The translations under genes were made by a program, and so were the position numbers. Of a DNA stretch of 64,000 nucleotides, positions 62,661 to 64,000 are shown piece after piece (within the stretch, counting starts at the first letter, position 1; each line of letters begins with the position of its first letter). The stretch is from DATEDA01 sp035286595 (GTDB lineage Bacteria; Pseudomonadota; Gammaproteobacteria; Burkholderiales; SG8-39), in NCBI GenBank assembly GCA_035286595.1, contig DATEDA010000158.1, positions 1-64,000 of the forward strand, written 5' to 3'. The notes beneath the pieces were generated by a model. That model was not told the DNA's origin, made no database searches, and was given only the letters and a program-made list of their open reading frames with translations.

Positions 62661-63659
62661 ATGAGCGATCCGATCTGGATCACCGAGGCCGAGGTGGTGG
62701 AGCTGATCGATCTCGGCGACGCGATCGTCGCGCTCGAGCGCGCGCTCGCGGAGGAAGCCGCCGGGCGCGCCCAGAACATGGTCAAGACCCACGTGGGTTG
62801 GGGCGAGGCCAACCTGCACGCGATCGGCGCGGTGTTCACGGGCGCAAAGCTCGCGGCGACCAAGACCTGGGCGCACACCCCGGGCGGCGCGACGCCGCTG
62901 CTGGTCGTGATCGACGCGGACGACGGCTCGCTGAAGTGCATCATCGAGGCGTTCGCGCTCGGACAGCTCCGCACCGGCGGGATCTCGGGCGTCGCGACCG
63001 ACCGGCTCGCCGCGAAGGAAGCCGACGAGCTCGCGATCATCGGCACCGGCAAGCAGGCGTTGCTGCAGGTGGCCGCCGTCCATGCCGTGCGCCCGCTGCG
63101 GCGCCTGCGCGTCTTCAGCCCGCGGTCCGAGAGCCGCCGCCAGTTCGCCGACCGGGTGCGCGCGGAGCTCGGGCTCGAGGCGCGCGACTTCGGGTCGGTC
63201 GCGGCGGCGGTCGAGGGCGCGCCCATCGTCACGCTCGTGACGCGCGCGACCGAGCCGTTCCTCGCTGCGGCCATGCTCGCCCGCGGGGCGCACGTGAACG
63301 CGGTCGGCGCCATCACGCCGGAGCGCGAGGAGTTCGCGCAGGACCTCTTCGACCGCGCGGGCCGGATCGCGGTCGACAGCCTGCCGGCGGTGCACCGGCT
63401 CGCGCGGGAGTTCATGACCCGGTTCGGTCCGCCCGGCCCGCGGTGGGACAAGGTGATGCCGCTCTCGCGCGTGATCGCGGGCGGCGTCGGGCGCCAGGCC
63501 GGCGACGACCTGACGCTGTTCAAGGCGATGGGGATGGGCATCTCCGATCTTGCGCTCGGCGCCGAGATCTACGCGCGGGCGGTGAAGGCCGGCAAGGGCC
63601 GGCCGTTTCCCCACCCGCAGCGGGCGAAGCCGCGCATCCGGGTCGCGAGCCACGCCTGA
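62661..63659 (+). CDS. Ornithine cyclodeaminase/mu-crystallin family protein
   Basis: 332 residues. 'KTWAHTPGG' holds the substrate-binding Lys/Trp, 'IIGTGKQALLQVAAVHAVRPLRRLRVFSPR' is the NAD-binding loop, and 'GAHVNAVGAITPEREE' the catalytic Asp region (Glu-rich here). Members reduce imines or deaminate amino acids; the true substrate is unclear. It is followed 20 bases later by a cupin gene, an association suggesting catabolism of an amino or keto acid. Confidence 0.87.
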   Translation: MSDPIWITEAEVVELIDLGDAIVALERALAEEAAGRAQNMVKTHVGWGEANLHAIGAVFTGAKLAATKTWAHTPGGATPLLVVIDADDGSLKCIIEAFALGQLRTGGISGVATDRLAAKEADELAIIGTGKQALLQVAAVHAVRPLRRLRVFSPRSESRRQFADRVRAELGLEARDFGSVAAAVEGAPIVTLVTRATEPFLAAAMLARGAHVNAVGAITPEREEFAQDLFDRAGRIAVDSLPAVHRLAREFMTRFGPPGPRWDKVMPLSRVIAGGVGRQAGDDLTLFKAMGMGISDLALGAEIYARAVKAGKGRPFPHPQRAKPRIRVASHA

Positions 63660-63679
63660 GAACGAACGAGGAGCAAGCC

Positions 63680-64000
63680 ATGAACGATCTGCGCAAACCG
63701 TTCCAGCAGCTGAGCGGCCGTTTCGTCGATGCGACGAGCAAGCGGCCGCGCGAGAACAACCTCTGGCCGCCGATCGTGGTCACCAAGCGGGAGATCGACG
63801 CCGAGGTCGAGCGGCTCGCGAGCCTCGCTGCCCCCGCGGACGGCCGGCGCGAGTCGCTGATCGTCCATCCGCTCGCGGCCGGCGACACGCCCGGCTTCGC
63901 GCCCGGAATCCAGGTGAAGCTCTCGGTGCTCAAGCCCGGCGAGAAGACGCGGGCGTTCCGGCACAACGCGACCGAAGTGAACTTCTGCATCGGCGGGACC
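63680..64000 (+). CDS. Cupin-domain protein, N-terminal part
   Basis: The frame starts at ATG behind GAGGAGC and runs off the window edge after 107 codons. A basic leader (NDLRKPFQQLSGRFVDATSKRPRENNLWPPIVV) precedes an incipient cupin barrel: IQVKLSVLKPGEKTRAFRHNATEVNFCIGG, with the start of a cupin-1-like motif in which the first His pair is replaced by H-N-A. It could be a dioxygenase or isomerase of the gentisate dioxygenase-like group; the rest is needed to tell. Confidence 0.75.
   Translation, partial: MNDLRKPFQQLSGRFVDATSKRPRENNLWPPIVVTKREIDAEVERLASLAAPADGRRESLIVHPLAAGDTPGFAPGIQVKLSVLKPGEKTRAFRHNATEVNFCIGGT

Overview
The window is GC-rich chromosomal DNA with dense genes and short spacers. 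Its housekeeping order points to a betaproteobacterium in the Burkholderiales/Rhodocyclales/Nitrosomonadales range. The diagnostic blocks are gmk-rpoZ-spoT, yicC next to a Ser/Thr kinase/PP2C pair and rph-rdgB-hemW, dusB-fis-purH, pepP followed by a UbiH-type hydroxylase, murU-amgK facing lptD-surA-pdxA-rsmA, and plsC-gmhB-glyS-glyQ. The genus cannot be named from the sequence alone. No rRNA, tRNA, CRISPR array, transposase or phage gene was seen.

Left part (1-29 kb) is mostly catabolic. It opens with an amidase fragment, an amidohydrolase/enoyl-CoA hydratase pair and a core-type methionine synthase. A PEP-CTERM protein follows, under what looks like a sigma-54 promoter. Next come a two-subunit Rieske ring-hydroxylating dioxygenase, an SDR, an MFS transporter and an ACMSD-like amidohydrolase. 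After these are a DUF1631-like gene, a 3-hydroxyisobutyrate-dehydrogenase-like enzyme, IlvD and a B12-binding radical SAM enzyme. That enzyme is divergent from a 787-residue fused flavin monooxygenase/old-yellow-enzyme protein of the 2-aminobenzoyl-CoA monooxygenase/reductase (salicylyl-CoA 5-hydroxylase) type. A 2-aminobenzoate/benzoate-type CoA ligase, an acyl-CoA dehydrogenase, an enoyl-CoA hydratase, an SDR and an alpha/beta hydrolase form one operon at 23.8-29.1 kb. Together with the fused monooxygenase they could run aerobic CoA-thioester degradation of anthranilate or a related aromatic acid. This operon starts 15 bases after spoT.

Middle part (29-46 kb) holds stringent-response, nucleotide, haem and tRNA-modification genes: spoT, rpoZ, gmk, yicC, kinase, PP2C, rph, rdgB, hemW, a HAD hydrolase, hemF, purD, purH, fis and dusB. 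Between rdgB and hemW is an accessory patch with a broken RelE-type toxin followed by an intact HTH partner, a wrecked alpha/beta hydrolase, two small two-helix membrane proteins, a terminator and a 24-bp tandem repeat.

Right part (46-64 kb) carries ubiquinone hydroxylase, pepP, the MurNAc recycling pair murU/amgK, the outer-membrane assembly operon lptD-surA-pdxA-rsmA, and gloA, a YgjP-like metallopeptidase, plsC, gmhB, glyS and glyQ. An extradiol (DODA/YgiD-type) dioxygenase abuts glyQ. The window ends in an ornithine-cyclodeaminase-family gene and the start of a cupin gene.

The least expected signals are: a ~60-bp repeat that ends exactly at the start codons of two genes in one transcription unit and seems to bring their ribosome-binding site; two toxin/nucleotidyltransferase-type loci in which the first gene is gutted but the partner is intact; a canonical sigma-54 promoter with a palindrome before the PEP-CTERM gene; a heptose-bisphosphate phosphatase lacking most of its zinc ligands; and the catabolic operon fused behind spoT.
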